The position numbers and the translations under genes were made by a program. Of a stretch of DNA of 64,000 nt, positions 8,549-15,814 are shown piece by piece; within the stretch, counting starts at the first letter, position 1, and each line of letters opens with the position of its first letter. Source of the stretch: Thalassobius vesicularis. Lineage in GTDB: Bacteria > Pseudomonadota > Alphaproteobacteria > Rhodobacterales > Rhodobacteraceae. The DNA lies in contig NZ_SSMD01000004.1 in the NCBI RefSeq assembly GCF_004799325.1, positions 310,001 to 374,000 of the forward strand, given 5' to 3'. The notes below the pieces were generated by a model that was not told the DNA's origin, searched no databases, and was given only the letters and a program-made list of their open reading frames with translations.

Positions 8549-9081
8549 CGGATCTCGGCGCGCAGGGCCTGCATCAGTTCGGAGATGGCTTTCAGGTAGT
8601 GGGCGTTGTCCAGCGTGCCGGTCTCAAATTCCTTGGACGCGTTGGCGACCATGACGAAGGGGCCGGGGATCAGGCGGGGTTGTAGCGGGGTCAGGCAGGC
8701 GCGCAGCATGTATTGGCCGGTTTCGCCGCCCGTGCGGCCGCCGTTGGCGGACATCACGGCGAGGGGTTTGCCGCGCAGGACGTTGCCCTCGACCCGGCTG
8801 ACCCAGTCGAGCGCGTTCTTCAGCACGCCGGTGATGCCCTTGTTGTACTCGGGCGAGGCGATGACGATGGCGTCGGCGTTGCGGATCTGCTCGGCCAGGG
8901 TCAGGACGGCGGCGGGGATGCCTTCGGCGGCTTCCAGATCACCGTCGTAAAGCGGCAGGCGCAGGTCGGCCTGCACGACGGTGGCGGGGCCAAAGGCCTG
9001 CACGGCTTGGGCCAGCAGTTTGCGGTTGTAGCTGCCCGCGCGCAGCGAGCCGGAGATCGTCAGGAGTGTCGGTTCGGTCAT
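8545..9081 (-). CDS. NADPH-dependent FMN reductase family protein
   Basis: A 178-residue flavodoxin-like protein. The FMN phosphate loop is GSLRAGSYNRKLL, and the second flavin motif is SPEYNKGITGVLKNALDWVSR. Relatives (ChrR, YieF, azoreductase-like proteins) reduce quinones, chromate or azo dyes using NAD(P)H. Start 9081 follows AGGGA with five-base spacing. The 3' end overlaps the convergent VOC gene by four bases. The natural substrate cannot be told. Confidence 0.9.
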   Translation of the reverse strand: MTEPTLLTISGSLRAGSYNRKLLAQAVQAFGPATVVQADLRLPLYDGDLEAAEGIPAAVLTLAEQIRNADAIVIASPEYNKGITGVLKNALDWVSRVEGNVLRGKPLAVMSANGGRTGGETGQYMLRACLTPLQPRLIPGPFVMVANASKEFETGTLDNAHYLKAISELMQALRAEIR

Positions 9082-9096
9082 CGGGTCCCTCATGTG

Positions 9097-9129
9097 AAAA
9101 CGCCCCGGCCGAGGGGGCGCGGGGCGTTT
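9097..9129 (-). terminator. Intrinsic terminator after the OmpA lipoprotein gene
   Basis: AAACGCCCC and GGGGCGTTT form a nine-base-pair stem; read on the minus strand it ends with TTTT. It lies 21 bases after the lipoprotein stop and just upstream of the FMN reductase start. Confidence 0.75.
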
Positions 9130-9150
9130 CGGTCTGTCCGTATAGATGGA

Positions 9151-9804
9151 TCAGTTCGGCAGGATGACAATCTCGACCCGGCGGTTCTGGGCGCGGCCTT
9201 CGGGGGTGAGGTTGGTGGCGATGGGCGCATCCTCGCCCCGGCCGATGATCTGAACGCGGCCCGAATAGACGCCCGAGCCGATCAGGATGTTCGCAACGGC
9301 GGCGGCGCGGCGCTGCGACAGGTCCAGGTTATACTGGGCCGAGCCGGTGTTGTCGGTGTGGCCGATCACCTGCACGGTGGATTCGGGATAGCGGTTCAGA
9401 CTGGTGGCGACGGCCTGGATATCGTCGCGCAGGCCGCCCTGCACATAGGTGCTGTCGGTGCCGAACAGGATGTCCTGCGGCATGATCACGACAAGGCGGT
9501 CGCCTTCGTTGATGATGCGGACGCGGCCGTCCAGGCTTTGGCGCAGCTCGGCCTCTTGCTTATCAAGGTTGTTGCCGATGGCGGCACCCACGCCAGCCCC
9601 CAGCGCCGCGCCGACGATGGCGCCTTTTTTCTTGTTGCCGGACAGCATTGCGCCGCCCACGGCACCGATGATGCCGCCGACAAGGGCGCCTTCCTTGGCG
9701 TTCTTGTTGGGGTCCGAGTCGCTCATGGCGCCGTCGGTGCAGGCGGTGGTCAGCAGCAGCGCCGAGGCTGCCAGAAAGGCGACGGATTTGCGGGCGATAG
9801 TCAT
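9151..9804 (-). CDS. OmpA-family outer-membrane lipoprotein with glycine-zipper
   Basis: The 217-residue protein starts with a lipoprotein signal and lipobox LTTAC (cysteine 22), so it is lipidated. A glycine-zipper segment (GALVGGIIGAVGGAML and GAIVGAALGAGVGAAIG, about residues 37-75) follows. The C-terminal OmpA domain has GHTDNTGSAQYN and LSQRRAAAV, which binds peptidoglycan. The layout matches YiaD-type proteins that tether the outer membrane to the wall. The start at 9804 gives a correct lipoprotein signal. The gene is monocistronic with its own terminator. A second, non-lipidated OmpA-domain protein is encoded at 60322-61254. Confidence 0.93.
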   Translation of the reverse strand: MTIARKSVAFLAASALLLTTACTDGAMSDSDPNKNAKEGALVGGIIGAVGGAMLSGNKKKGAIVGAALGAGVGAAIGNNLDKQEAELRQSLDGRVRIINEGDRLVVIMPQDILFGTDSTYVQGGLRDDIQAVATSLNRYPESTVQVIGHTDNTGSAQYNLDLSQRRAAAVANILIGSGVYSGRVQIIGRGEDAPIATNLTPEGRAQNRRVEIVILPN

Positions 9805-9918
9805 GATCAAATGCCTTATTGAAGTGTTCCGATATGTCGGGTCTTCAACAGTATATGCGGGTGATTTGTTCCGCGCTAAACACGATTGTGTAAACTTGCG
9901 CGGGATTTCGCGCATGGG

Positions 9919-10752
9919 TCAGACAGCCTCGGCGCGGGCGGATTCGTAGGCCAGCAGCGCGCGTTTGACCGGCAGGCCCCAGTGATACCCGCCCAAAGCG
10001 CCGGATTTGCGCAGGGCGCGGTGGCAGGGGATCAGCCAGCTGACCGGGTTGCGCCCCACGGCGGTGCCGACGGCGCGGACGGCCTTGGGGCTGCCGATGG
10101 AGTGGGCGATCTCGGAATAGGTCGTGACGTGCCCCGAGGGGATCTGCAGCAGCGCCTCCCACACCTTGATCTGGAAGGGCGCGCCGATCATGTGCAGCGC
10201 GGTTTCGCCCTTTTGCGCAAAGGCCGCGTCAACCAGCGGCTTCAGCGCCATCGGATCCTCGACGAAGGTGGCCTTGGGCCAGCGGCTGCGCATGTCCTGC
10301 ATGGCGTGCTCGGTCCCCGTTTCGGCGGCGAAGGCCAGACCGCACAGTCCGCGATCCGTGCCCATTACCAGCGCCAGATCGAAGGGGCTGTCGAACCAGC
10401 CCCAGTAGATCGTGACGCCTTCGCCGGCGCGGGCATAGTCGCCGGGGCTCATCGCTTCCCAGCGGATGAACAGGTCGTGCAGGCGGCCGTTGCCGGACAG
10501 GCCGACGTTATGGCTGACCTCAAGCGTGGTCATGTTGTCACGCAGCATCGCCTTGGCGTGATCCAGCGTGAGGTATTGCTGATACCGCTTCGGCGACACC
10601 CCCACCCATTGCGAGAAGATGCGCTGGAAATGGCCGCGGCTCATGTTCATGCGGTCGGACAGATCGGCCAGGGACAGGCCCGGCTCGGCGTCGATCAGAT
10701 CCAGCGCGCGGCGCATCACGTGGTAATGGTATCCGGGGTCGGTGTCGTGCAT
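9919..10752 (-). CDS. Ada-like protein: AraC-type HTH fused to O6-methylguanine-DNA methyltransferase
   Basis: The 277-residue protein has two parts. Residues 10-105 form an AraC-type helix-turn-helix domain (LSLADLSDRMNMSRGHFQRIF). Residues 110-277 are an alkyltransferase with the active site IPCHR (C243), which accepts the methyl group from O6-methylguanine irreversibly. Full-length Ada also has an N-terminal zinc domain that senses methylphosphotriesters; it is absent here. DNA repair is well supported, while methylation-triggered activation by the classical route is not. The start at 10752 follows GAAAGAGG. It is divergent from nth, so two DNA repair genes share an upstream region of about 110 bases. 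Confidence 0.92.
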   Translation of the reverse strand: MHDTDPGYHYHVMRRALDLIDAEPGLSLADLSDRMNMSRGHFQRIFSQWVGVSPKRYQQYLTLDHAKAMLRDNMTTLEVSHNVGLSGNGRLHDLFIRWEAMSPGDYARAGEGVTIYWGWFDSPFDLALVMGTDRGLCGLAFAAETGTEHAMQDMRSRWPKATFVEDPMALKPLVDAAFAQKGETALHMIGAPFQIKVWEALLQIPSGHVTTYSEIAHSIGSPKAVRAVGTAVGRNPVSWLIPCHRALRKSGALGGYHWGLPVKRALLAYESARAEAV

Positions 10753-10861
10753 GTCGGGCCTCTTTCGTTGGGACCACGATAGACCGGAACGGCGCGGCCA
10801 ATCGACCCGAAACATGCGGGAAAGGCTTGAGCGTGGCGGCAGGTCGGGGCATAGCAGACCC

Positions 10862-11506
10862 ATGGCACAGCAGCTTGACTATCACACGATCCGAGAGATT
10901 TTCACCCGCTTCCAAGAGGCCGAACCCGAGCCGAAAGGAGAGCTGGACCACGTCAACGCCTACACGCTGGTGGTGGCGGTCGCGCTGTCGGCGCAGGCCA
11001 CGGACAAGGGCGTGAACAAGGCCACGGCCGAGCTGTTCAAGATCGCCGACACCCCGCAAAAGATGCTGGATCTGGGCGAAGAGGGGCTGATCGAGCACAT
11101 CAAGACCATCGGCCTCTATCGCAACAAGGCCAAGAACGTGATGAAGATGTCCCGCATCCTGGTCGATGACTACGGCGGAGAGGTGCCATGTTCCCGCGCC
11201 GCGCTGGAATCGCTACCCGGCGTGGGCCGCAAGACGGCGAACGTGGTGCTGAACATGTGGTGGCGCTACCCGGCGCAGGCGGTGGACACGCATATCTTTC
11301 GCTTCGGCAACCGCTCGGGCGTGTGTCCGGGCAAGGACGTGGTCGCCGTGGAACGCGCGATCGAGGACAACATCCCCGTCGATTTCCAGCTGCACGCCCA
11401 CCACTGGATGATCCTGCACGGGCGCTATACCTGCGTCGCGCGCAAACCCAAATGCAACGCCTGCCTGATCCGCGATCTGTGCATGTTTGAGGACAAGACC
11501 CCATGA
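10862..11506 (+). CDS. nth: Endonuclease III (DNA glycosylase/AP lyase)
   Basis: A 214-residue enzyme that removes oxidised pyrimidines and cleaves the abasic site in base excision repair. The helix-hairpin-helix is LPGVGRKTANVVL with the catalytic lysine K124, and the catalytic aspartate is D142 in VDTHIFR. The [4Fe-4S] cluster ligands are C191, C198, C201 and C207, with the canonical C-x6-C-x2-C-x5-C spacing. The start at 10862 matches the family's N-terminus. It overlaps the downstream kinase by four bases (ATGA). Confidence 0.97.
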   Translation: MAQQLDYHTIREIFTRFQEAEPEPKGELDHVNAYTLVVAVALSAQATDKGVNKATAELFKIADTPQKMLDLGEEGLIEHIKTIGLYRNKAKNVMKMSRILVDDYGGEVPCSRAALESLPGVGRKTANVVLNMWWRYPAQAVDTHIFRFGNRSGVCPGKDVVAVERAIEDNIPVDFQLHAHHWMILHGRYTCVARKPKCNACLIRDLCMFEDKTP

Positions 11507-12492
11507 AGAAATACCAGGTTGTCGGCATCGGTAATGCCATCGTCGACGTGATCAGCCGCTGCGACGATGCCTTTCTGTCGAAGATGGGAATCGAAAAGGG
11601 GATCATGCAACTGGTCGAACAGGACCGGGGCGAACACCTCTACGATCACATGGCCGATCACCTGAAAATCCCCGGTGGCTCGGTCGCCAACACGTTGGCA
11701 GGGCTTGGCAATCTGGGCCTGTCCACCGCGTTTATCGGCCGCGTTCGCGCCGACGCGCTGGGCCGTTTCTACGCCGAAGAAATGGCCAAGGGCGGCACCG
11801 ATTTCCCCAATGCGCCGGTCGCGATGGGGGCGGGCGATCTGCCCACCTCGCGCTCGATGATCTTCGTGACGCCGGATGGCGAACGCTCGATGAACACCTA
11901 CCTGGGGATTTCCTCGGAACTGGGCCCCGATGACGTGTCCGACGACGTGGCAGGCCAGGCCGAGGTGCTGTTCCTCGAAGGCTACCTGTACGACAAACCC
12001 AAGGGCAAAGAGGCGTTCGAGGCCGCCGCCCGCGCCTGCCGCACCGCCGGTGGCCGCGCCGGGATCGCGCTCAGCGATCCGTTCTGCGTCGATCGTCACC
12101 GCAATGATTTCCGCCGTCTGGTCAAAGAGTTGGACTACGTGATCGGCAACCAGCACGAATGGGAATCGCTCTACCAGACCGACCTGGGCAGCGCGCTGGA
12201 ACAGGCCGCGCAGGATGCCGGGCTGGTGGTCTGCACCCGTTCGGGCCATGACGTGGTGCTGGTGCGCGGCGACGAACAGGTCACCGTCCCCGTCACGGAA
12301 ATCACCCCTGTGGATGCCACCGGCGCGGGCGACCAGTTCGCCGCGGGCTTCCTCTACGGCTACGCCACCGGCGCGCCGCTGGATGTCGCTGGCCGCATGG
12401 GCTGCATCACCGCGGCCGAGGTCATCTCGCATATCGGTGCCCGCCCCGAGGCTGACACCAAGGCGCTCTTCAAAAAGGCCGGGCTGATCTGA
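11503..12492 (+). CDS. PfkB-family carbohydrate/nucleoside kinase (adenosine kinase-like)
   Basis: A 329-residue ribokinase-fold enzyme. The N-terminal substrate region is VVGIGNAIVDVIS with PGGSVANTLAGLGNLG, and the C-terminal anion hole and catalytic base lie in DATGAGDQFAAG (D277). In Rhodobacteraceae such proteins are usually labelled adenosine kinase. A sugar or nucleoside substrate is plausible, but the sequence alone does not decide. It is coupled to nth through an ATGA overlap. Confidence 0.87.
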   Translation: MKKYQVVGIGNAIVDVISRCDDAFLSKMGIEKGIMQLVEQDRGEHLYDHMADHLKIPGGSVANTLAGLGNLGLSTAFIGRVRADALGRFYAEEMAKGGTDFPNAPVAMGAGDLPTSRSMIFVTPDGERSMNTYLGISSELGPDDVSDDVAGQAEVLFLEGYLYDKPKGKEAFEAAARACRTAGGRAGIALSDPFCVDRHRNDFRRLVKELDYVIGNQHEWESLYQTDLGSALEQAAQDAGLVVCTRSGHDVVLVRGDEQVTVPVTEITPVDATGAGDQFAAGFLYGYATGAPLDVAGRMGCITAAEVISHIGARPEADTKALFKKAGLI

Positions 12493-12504
12493 GCGCGGCC
12501 CTGC

Positions 12505-12580
12505 CTTCTTCTTTTTGAAAATATCCCGGGGGGGGGCGTTGAAGCCGCAGGGTTCAACGTGGGGGGCAGCGCCCCCCTAG
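12505..12580 (-). repeat. Type B composite repeat, copy 1
   Basis: Read on the minus strand: a GC hairpin GGGGGGCGCTGCCCCCC, a second hairpin whose arms are GTTGAA/TTCAAC around a CCTGCGGC core, then CCCCGGGATATTTTC and AAAAAGAAGAAGG. It lies between the convergent kinase and sulfotransferase genes and runs into the sulfotransferase stop codon. It could also act as a transcription terminator. Confidence 0.7.
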
Positions 12581-13395
12581 CTGCCCAGTTTCGCGTGCAC
12601 CTCGGCCAGGTCGATCTCGCCCAGCGGCATCTTGTTGCCCGGGTTCTCGAAATCATAGCGGAACAGCTCGAAATCCGGTTTGTAGATCTCGTACATCAGG
12701 TGCATCGACAGGTCGTCGAAATAGTCCTCGACCGGGTGCAGGCGTTTCGGCCCGTGCCCCTCGGATTCGTTGAAGCGCGGGATGTCGGACAGCACCACGG
12801 GGTGCTTCGTCTCGATATTGTCCAGCACGGTCTGCATCCCGTCGTTGAACGCCTCGGTCCAGAAGATGTGGTCGTAGCTGCCGCCGTTATGGATGAACGT
12901 CGACACATGCCCCGAAACCGAGGACCAGTGGATATCCGGGTCCATCGGTTTGCGGAACCGGATGGTGTCGCGCACGAACAGCAGGAAGCGGCGGAAGCTG
13001 CGGATCTGGTCGAACTCGTCCTTGCCGTCGGGGCCGCCCACCTCGATCCCGTATTTCTGGATCAACAGCGGCACTAGGTTACCGCGATAGCGTTTGCCGT
13101 TGCGTTGGATGCCGCAAATCTTGTCAAAGAACGAGGACAGCACCCGCGTATAGGGATTGCGCACGCAGGTGAAAGCATAGGCGGTGTGATCGCGCACCGC
13201 GGCCTCGATCACCGGCTGGCTGGCGTCAAAGGCCCATTTGTGCAGGCCTGCGTCGGCATCGTGGATGTCACCGTCAAAAAAGGCGCCGTGATCCGAATAA
13301 TACATGATCTGCCCGATGGTCGAGCAGGCGCATTTCGGAACTACGCGATAGATGACGCTTTCGCTTTCCGTCATCCATGTGCCGGGAAAACCCAT
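12577..13395 (-). CDS. Sulfotransferase family 2 protein
   Basis: The 272-residue protein carries the PAPS-binding signatures of the sulfotransferase-2 family: the 5'-phosphosulfate loop VVPKCACSTI (18-27) and the 3'-phosphate motif FTCVRNPYTRVLSSFFDK. These enzymes transfer sulfate from PAPS to carbohydrate chains. The start at 13395 follows CGGAGG. No signal peptide is seen, so it probably acts in the cytoplasm on lipid- or nucleotide-linked glycans. The divergent neighbour is a branching glycosyltransferase, so a sulfated surface glycan is a reasonable inference. PAPS supply genes are not in the window. Confidence 0.85.
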   Translation of the reverse strand: MGFPGTWMTESESVIYRVVPKCACSTIGQIMYYSDHGAFFDGDIHDADAGLHKWAFDASQPVIEAAVRDHTAYAFTCVRNPYTRVLSSFFDKICGIQRNGKRYRGNLVPLLIQKYGIEVGGPDGKDEFDQIRSFRRFLLFVRDTIRFRKPMDPDIHWSSVSGHVSTFIHNGGSYDHIFWTEAFNDGMQTVLDNIETKHPVVLSDIPRFNESEGHGPKRLHPVEDYFDDLSMHLMYEIYKPDFELFRYDFENPGNKMPLGEIDLAEVHAKLGS

Positions 13396-13603
13396 GAAAA
13401 CTGCCTCCGTTTTCAGGCGATTAACAAACCATCCGCCTTAATTATACATTTATTTCGCCAAGTTACTTGGTTGGGTGACGTTTGGTCAATCGCAAGCAGG
13501 GCGCCCGGCAGGGTGCGGAAAATGCGGCTGGCCTGTTCCCCACGGCGAAAATGCCGCCTAAGATAACCGTACCGCGTCTGACACCCGGAGTGTTCGCCCA
13601 CAT
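13396..13603. promoter_or_regulatory. Divergent AT-rich promoter region with a palindrome
   Basis: About 208 bases separate the divergent sulfotransferase and glycosyltransferase genes. The centre (13425-13460) is strikingly AT-rich for this genome. It holds a perfect palindrome CCAAGT-T-ACTTGG (13458-13470) that could bind a dimeric regulator. No clear sigma-70 boxes were assigned. Confidence 0.4.
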
Positions 13604-15181
13604 ATGGCCACCATCGCCTTCATCCTTTTGTGCCACAAGGACCCCGAGGCCATCATCCAGCAGGCGCAGCGGCTGACGGCGGCTGGCGACTGCATGGCGA
13701 TCCATTTCGACGCCAATGCCGGTGCGGCCGATTACGCGAAAATCCGCGATGCGCTGGCGGATAACCCTCGTGTCACCTTTGCCAAGCGCCGGATCAAGTG
13801 CGGCTGGGGTGAATGGAGCCTGGTGCAAGCCACCCTGAACGCGGTCGAGGCCGCAGTTGACGCCTTTCCGCGCGCCACGCATTTCATGATGGTGTCGGGC
13901 GACTGCATGGCGATCAAGTCGGCGGAATACGCCCACGAATTCCTGGATGCCGACGACTGCGACTATGTCGAAAGCTTCGATTTCTTCGAAAGCGACTGGA
14001 TCAAGACCGGGATGAAGGACGAGCGGCTGATCTACCGCCACTACCTGAACGAACGCAAACACAAGCGGCTGTTCTACTGGGCGCTGGAAACCCAACGCAA
14101 ACTGGGCCTGAAACGCGCCATCCCCGAGGATTTGCAGATCATGATCGGCAGCCAGTGGTGGTGCCTGCGCCGCCGCACGATCGAGTGGATCCTGGATTTC
14201 ATCCGCAAGCGTCCCGACGTGATGCGCTTTTTCCGCACCACCTGGATTCCCGATGAGACGTTTTTCCAGACCCTCGTCCGCCACCTGGTGCCCGAGGGCG
14301 AAATCCGCTGCCGGACGCTGACATTCCTGATGTTCTCGGACTACGGGATGCCGGTGACGTTCTACAACGATCACTACGATCTGCTTCTCAGCCAGGATTT
14401 CCTGTTCGCCCGCAAGATCAGCCCCGAAGCGACCGAGCTGAAGGAACGGCTGGGCGATCTCTATTCGGCGACGGGCGTGCGCTTCAAGGTCTCGAACGAG
14501 GGGCGCAGCCTGTACAAATTCCTGGTTGGCCGGGGCCGGATCGGCCGCCGCTTTGGCCAACGCTTCTGGGAAACCGAAAGCACCCTGGGCCGCGAACGCG
14601 AATTGCTGATCGTGGTCTGCAAGAAATGGCACGTGGCCAAGCGCCTGCTGGGCTTCATCAAGCACCACATGGACGTGCCCGCCATCGAATACCTGTTCAG
14701 CGAAGAAGACACGCTGCTGCCCGATCTGGGGGGCATCCAGGCTAGCCTGCCCAAACGGATGCGCCACCAGCGCGCGCTGATGCGGATGCTGTTCGACTAT
14801 TTCAACACCAACCGGCTGATCATCTGCGTCGACCCCGCCAATATCGAGCTGCTGCGCGACTTTGCCGGGGATCGATCCGTCACCCGCATGCTGGAGGTCG
14901 AGTGCGAGTTCAGCGACGACTTCCTGGTGGGCCACGCCATGCGGATCGGGCTGGCGGGCGAACACACCTCGCCCGAGACGTGGGAACGTCTGATCCCCAC
15001 CATCCGCTACGACATCGTCTACGAAAGCGACACCATCCGCGACGCCGAGTTCGAGAACCACACGCGCCTGCGCCAGAGCGCCTCGCTGGATGAAAACGCC
15101 GCCAGCCTGGCGCGCTTCCTGTCGATCCCGCAGGACAAGGCGCGCGAGATTCTGGACGCCGATTACCTGTTTTCCGACTGA
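13604..15181 (+). CDS. Core-2/I-branching-type beta-1,6-N-acetylglucosaminyltransferase with extra C-terminal domain
   Basis: The 525-residue protein has an N-terminal GT14 'Branch' domain (about 1-300). Features include IAFILLCHKDPEAI, the VSGDCMAIKS segment, GSQWWCLRR and the acidic WIPDETFFQTL, which is characteristic of this glycosyltransferase family. The last 220 residues form a separate domain that I believe belongs to DUF5928, common in Rhodobacteraceae with this arrangement; I could not check that assignment. No signal peptide is present. The divergent sulfotransferase suggests the two act on one extracellular glycan. The start follows an AT-rich leader without an obvious strong ribosome binding site. 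Confidence 0.83.
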   Translation: MATIAFILLCHKDPEAIIQQAQRLTAAGDCMAIHFDANAGAADYAKIRDALADNPRVTFAKRRIKCGWGEWSLVQATLNAVEAAVDAFPRATHFMMVSGDCMAIKSAEYAHEFLDADDCDYVESFDFFESDWIKTGMKDERLIYRHYLNERKHKRLFYWALETQRKLGLKRAIPEDLQIMIGSQWWCLRRRTIEWILDFIRKRPDVMRFFRTTWIPDETFFQTLVRHLVPEGEIRCRTLTFLMFSDYGMPVTFYNDHYDLLLSQDFLFARKISPEATELKERLGDLYSATGVRFKVSNEGRSLYKFLVGRGRIGRRFGQRFWETESTLGRERELLIVVCKKWHVAKRLLGFIKHHMDVPAIEYLFSEEDTLLPDLGGIQASLPKRMRHQRALMRMLFDYFNTNRLIICVDPANIELLRDFAGDRSVTRMLEVECEFSDDFLVGHAMRIGLAGEHTSPETWERLIPTIRYDIVYESDTIRDAEFENHTRLRQSASLDENAASLARFLSIPQDKAREILDADYLFSD

Positions 15182-15189
15182 GGACCCAA

Positions 15190-15576
15190 ATGCCCTACGC
15201 CTATGACGACCAGAACGTCTTTGCCCGCATCCTACGCGGCGAAATCCCGTGTAAAAAGGCGCTGGAGACGCCGCACTCGCTGGCCTTCCACGACATCGAT
15301 CCACAGGCGCCCGTGCATGTGCTGGTGATCCCCAAAGGGCGCTACGTGACCTATGACCACTTCGCGCTGGAGGCGTCAGAGGCCGAGATCGTCGACTTCA
15401 CCCGCACCGTGGGTGAAATCTGCAAGATGACAGAAGTCCAGCCCGGCGAAGGTGGCGGTGGCTATCGCCTGATCGCCAATTCCGGCAGGGCCGCCATCCA
15501 GGAAGTGCCGCACTTGCACGTCCACATCCTTGGCGGGCGCCTGCTGGGGCGGATGCTGCGCGACCCGGGAACCTGA
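15190..15576 (+). CDS. HIT-family nucleotide hydrolase/transferase
   Basis: A 128-residue HIT protein of the HINT branch. The histidine triad is HLHVHILGG (H108, H110, H112), the last being the nucleophile. HINT proteins hydrolyse purine nucleoside phosphoramidates such as AMP-lysine. The sequence is full length, from the FARILRGEIPCKKALE opening to the C-terminus. It lies eight bases after the glycosyltransferase stop and may be co-transcribed with it. Confidence 0.95.
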   Translation: MPYAYDDQNVFARILRGEIPCKKALETPHSLAFHDIDPQAPVHVLVIPKGRYVTYDHFALEASEAEIVDFTRTVGEICKMTEVQPGEGGGGYRLIANSGRAAIQEVPHLHVHILGGRLLGRMLRDPGT

Positions 15577-15601
15577 GCGCTGATGGCGCAGGTCGCGCCG
15601 T

Positions 15602-15623
15602 GAGTATTTTTATCAGAAAGAAG
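15602..15623 (+). repeat. Type A intergenic repeat, copy 3
   Basis: GAGTATTTTTATCAGAAAGAAG lies 26 bases after the HIT gene. It faces copy 4 across the gap. Confidence 0.65.
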
Positions 15624-15752
15624 CCAGAGAAAGGCTTTCTTAACCCTGCCGTGCGATCCCATTGGCGCGGTACAGGCTGGAGAGCCGATGACCGCTCAGG
15701 AAGAAGCCGCCCCGTTCCCAACCCGGAGACGGCGGGGGAACGGGGCGAAGCC

Positions 15753-15779
15753 TGCTGCTTCTTTCTGATGAAAATACTC
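15753..15779 (-). repeat. Type A intergenic repeat, copy 4
   Basis: The reverse complement of GAGTATTTTCATCAGAAAG-AAGCAGCAG is found here, just after the polA 3' end. Together with copy 3 it makes an inverted pair. Confidence 0.65.
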
Positions 15780-15814
15780 ACGGCTCAACGCGATGGCCGG
15801 GCACGCGGCGGGGA

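Larger units (their letters stand above)
15577..15814. other. Intergenic region with paired type A repeats and a hairpin
   Basis: The gap between the convergent HIT and polA genes has no supported gene. A type A repeat lies in each direction (15602-15623 plus, 15753-15779 minus). Between them is a strong stem CGCCCCGTTCCC (15708-15719) with GGGAACGGGGCG (15736-15747). The stem probably ends polA transcription, but its T tract is weak. Confidence 0.5.

Noticed and set aside
13463-15304. A 613-codon open frame on the minus strand
   Set aside because: It mirrors the branching glycosyltransferase gene, which shows clear GT14 motifs. The antisense product is a compositional shadow.
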